Source: Deltaproteobacteria bacterium
GTDB lineage: Bacteria > Myxococcota_A > Polyangia > JAAYKL01
DNA: 7,097 bases
Assembly (NCBI GenBank): GCA_011389755.1
Contig: JAABTR010000474.1
Span: 1-7,097 of the forward strand
Direction: 5' to 3'
The first letter of the stretch is position 1. Each line of letters opens with the position of its first letter. Made by a program: the position numbers and the translations under genes. The notes below the pieces were generated by a model. It was not told where the DNA came from. It saw nothing but the letters and a program-made list of their open reading frames with translations, and searched no databases. Positions 6,567 through 7,097 of this stretch are shown one piece after another.

Positions 6567-7097
6567 ATGGAAAGAGCAAACCTCGATTGGTCCAACCTCA
6601 GCTTCGGTTACTCAAAGACCGACGCCAATATCCGGTACACGTGGAAGAACGGGAAATGGGATGATGGTGTCTTGTCGCCCGACGAGCACATCCCTCTTCA
6701 CATCGCCGCGACCTGTCTGCACTACGGCCAGGAAGCTTTTGAGGGGCTGAAGGTCTTCGAGCAAAAAAACGGCGACGTCGTGATGTTTCGCGCCGAAGAA
6801 AATGCTAAAAGACTCGCCCGCTCGTGTCGAAAGATTTTCATGGCCGAGGTCCCCGAGGAGCTCTTCCTCGAAGCGGTCCTGGCAGTGGTCAAAGCAAACG
6901 CAAAATACATTCCGCCTCATGGCAAGGGCGCGTCACTTTATGTGAGACCGCTGGTCATCGGCAGTGGGCCGCAGGTGGGTGTGAAGCCGGCCGAGGAGTT
7001 TACGTTTGTGGTCTTTGTCACCCCGGTGGGCCCGTATTTCAAAGAGGGCTTCAAACCGATAGACCTCATCGTGGAGCAAGAATTCGATAGGGCGGCC
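6567..7097 (+). CDS. ilvE: Branched-chain amino-acid aminotransferase, type II (5' part)
   Basis: The reading frame from ATG 6567 stays open for 177 codons to the window edge, so the gene is partial at its 3' end; the full enzyme is usually about 340-360 residues. It is a class IV PLP-dependent aminotransferase that interconverts leucine, isoleucine and valine with their 2-oxo acids, using glutamate/2-oxoglutarate, in the cytoplasm. Diagnostic stretches are LHYGQEAFEGLKVF (about 51-64), a MFRAEENAKRLARS segment, GASLYVRPL, and VTPVGPYFKEG; the last visible residues EFDRAA lead into the family's YDRAAP-type motif just before the PLP-binding lysine, which lies beyond the window. The pattern matches the type II BCAT subfamily (eukaryotic, Bacteroidetes and some other bacteria) rather than E. 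coli IlvE. An own promoter and a strong ribosome site precede it. The gene family is secure; transfer from Bacteroidetes is only a possibility. Confidence 0.93.
   Translation, partial: MERANLDWSNLSFGYSKTDANIRYTWKNGKWDDGVLSPDEHIPLHIAATCLHYGQEAFEGLKVFEQKNGDVVMFRAEENAKRLARSCRKIFMAEVPEELFLEAVLAVVKANAKYIPPHGKGASLYVRPLVIGSGPQVGVKPAEEFTFVVFVTPVGPYFKEGFKPIDLIVEQEFDRAA

Noticed and set aside
6508..6750. Small + strand frame starting inside the ilvE leader, considered as an attenuation leader peptide
   Set aside because: It is not rich in Leu, Ile or Val codons, lacks a ribosome site, and runs far into ilvE in another frame. No terminator/antiterminator pair or T-box signature follows.
1..7097. Mobile elements, CRISPR arrays, tRNA and rRNA genes
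   Set aside because: No transposase or integrase-like frame, no terminal inverted repeats, no regular repeat-spacer pattern and no tRNA-like cloverleaf were found.

Overview
The window (7,097 bases, all recognisable genes on the + strand, GC-rich with roughly 60% G+C by eye) looks like ordinary chromosome from a Gram-negative bacterium. An outer-membrane porin ending in Phe, two lipoproteins with clear lipoboxes and HEAT repeats support a diderm host. The mix of a proteobacterial-type L-aspartate oxidase with a type II branched-chain aminotransferase resembling Bacteroidetes enzymes would fit a deltaproteobacterial lineage in the broad sense (Myxococcota, Bradymonadota and relatives). That placement is inference only. 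I see no mobile element, CRISPR array, tRNA or rRNA.

Layout: nadB (1-1584, NAD biosynthesis) begins at the first base, so its upstream region is not visible. After 90 bases comes a 655-residue predicted lipoprotein of unknown function (1675-3642). A 162-base intergenic stretch (3643-3804) then holds a two-part hairpin and, just upstream of the next gene, two tandem 15-bp dyads spaced exactly 20 bp apart that look like operators. Next is a phosphate-selective-porin-like (OprO/OprP family) outer-membrane protein with a long N-terminal coiled coil (3805-5547). Fifty bases later comes a second lipoprotein, which carries HEAT repeats (5598-6485). A strong-looking promoter whose -35 box contains the stop codon of that gene leads to ilvE (6567 to beyond the window end), encoding a branched-chain amino-acid aminotransferase. 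ilvE is cut off before its catalytic lysine.

How the parts may work together: nadB and ilvE are housekeeping metabolic genes with no visible functional link to each other or to the middle section. The middle three genes all encode predicted envelope proteins. The porin and HEAT lipoprotein are probably co-transcribed. The large lipoprotein upstream may be a separate unit. Whether the three form an outer-membrane uptake or assembly module is a hypothesis. Points most worth checking are the tandem dyads before the porin, the two lipoproteins without a recognised function, and four A8 homopolymer tracts that fall only in those two lipoprotein genes. I found no clear evidence of a wholly new system.
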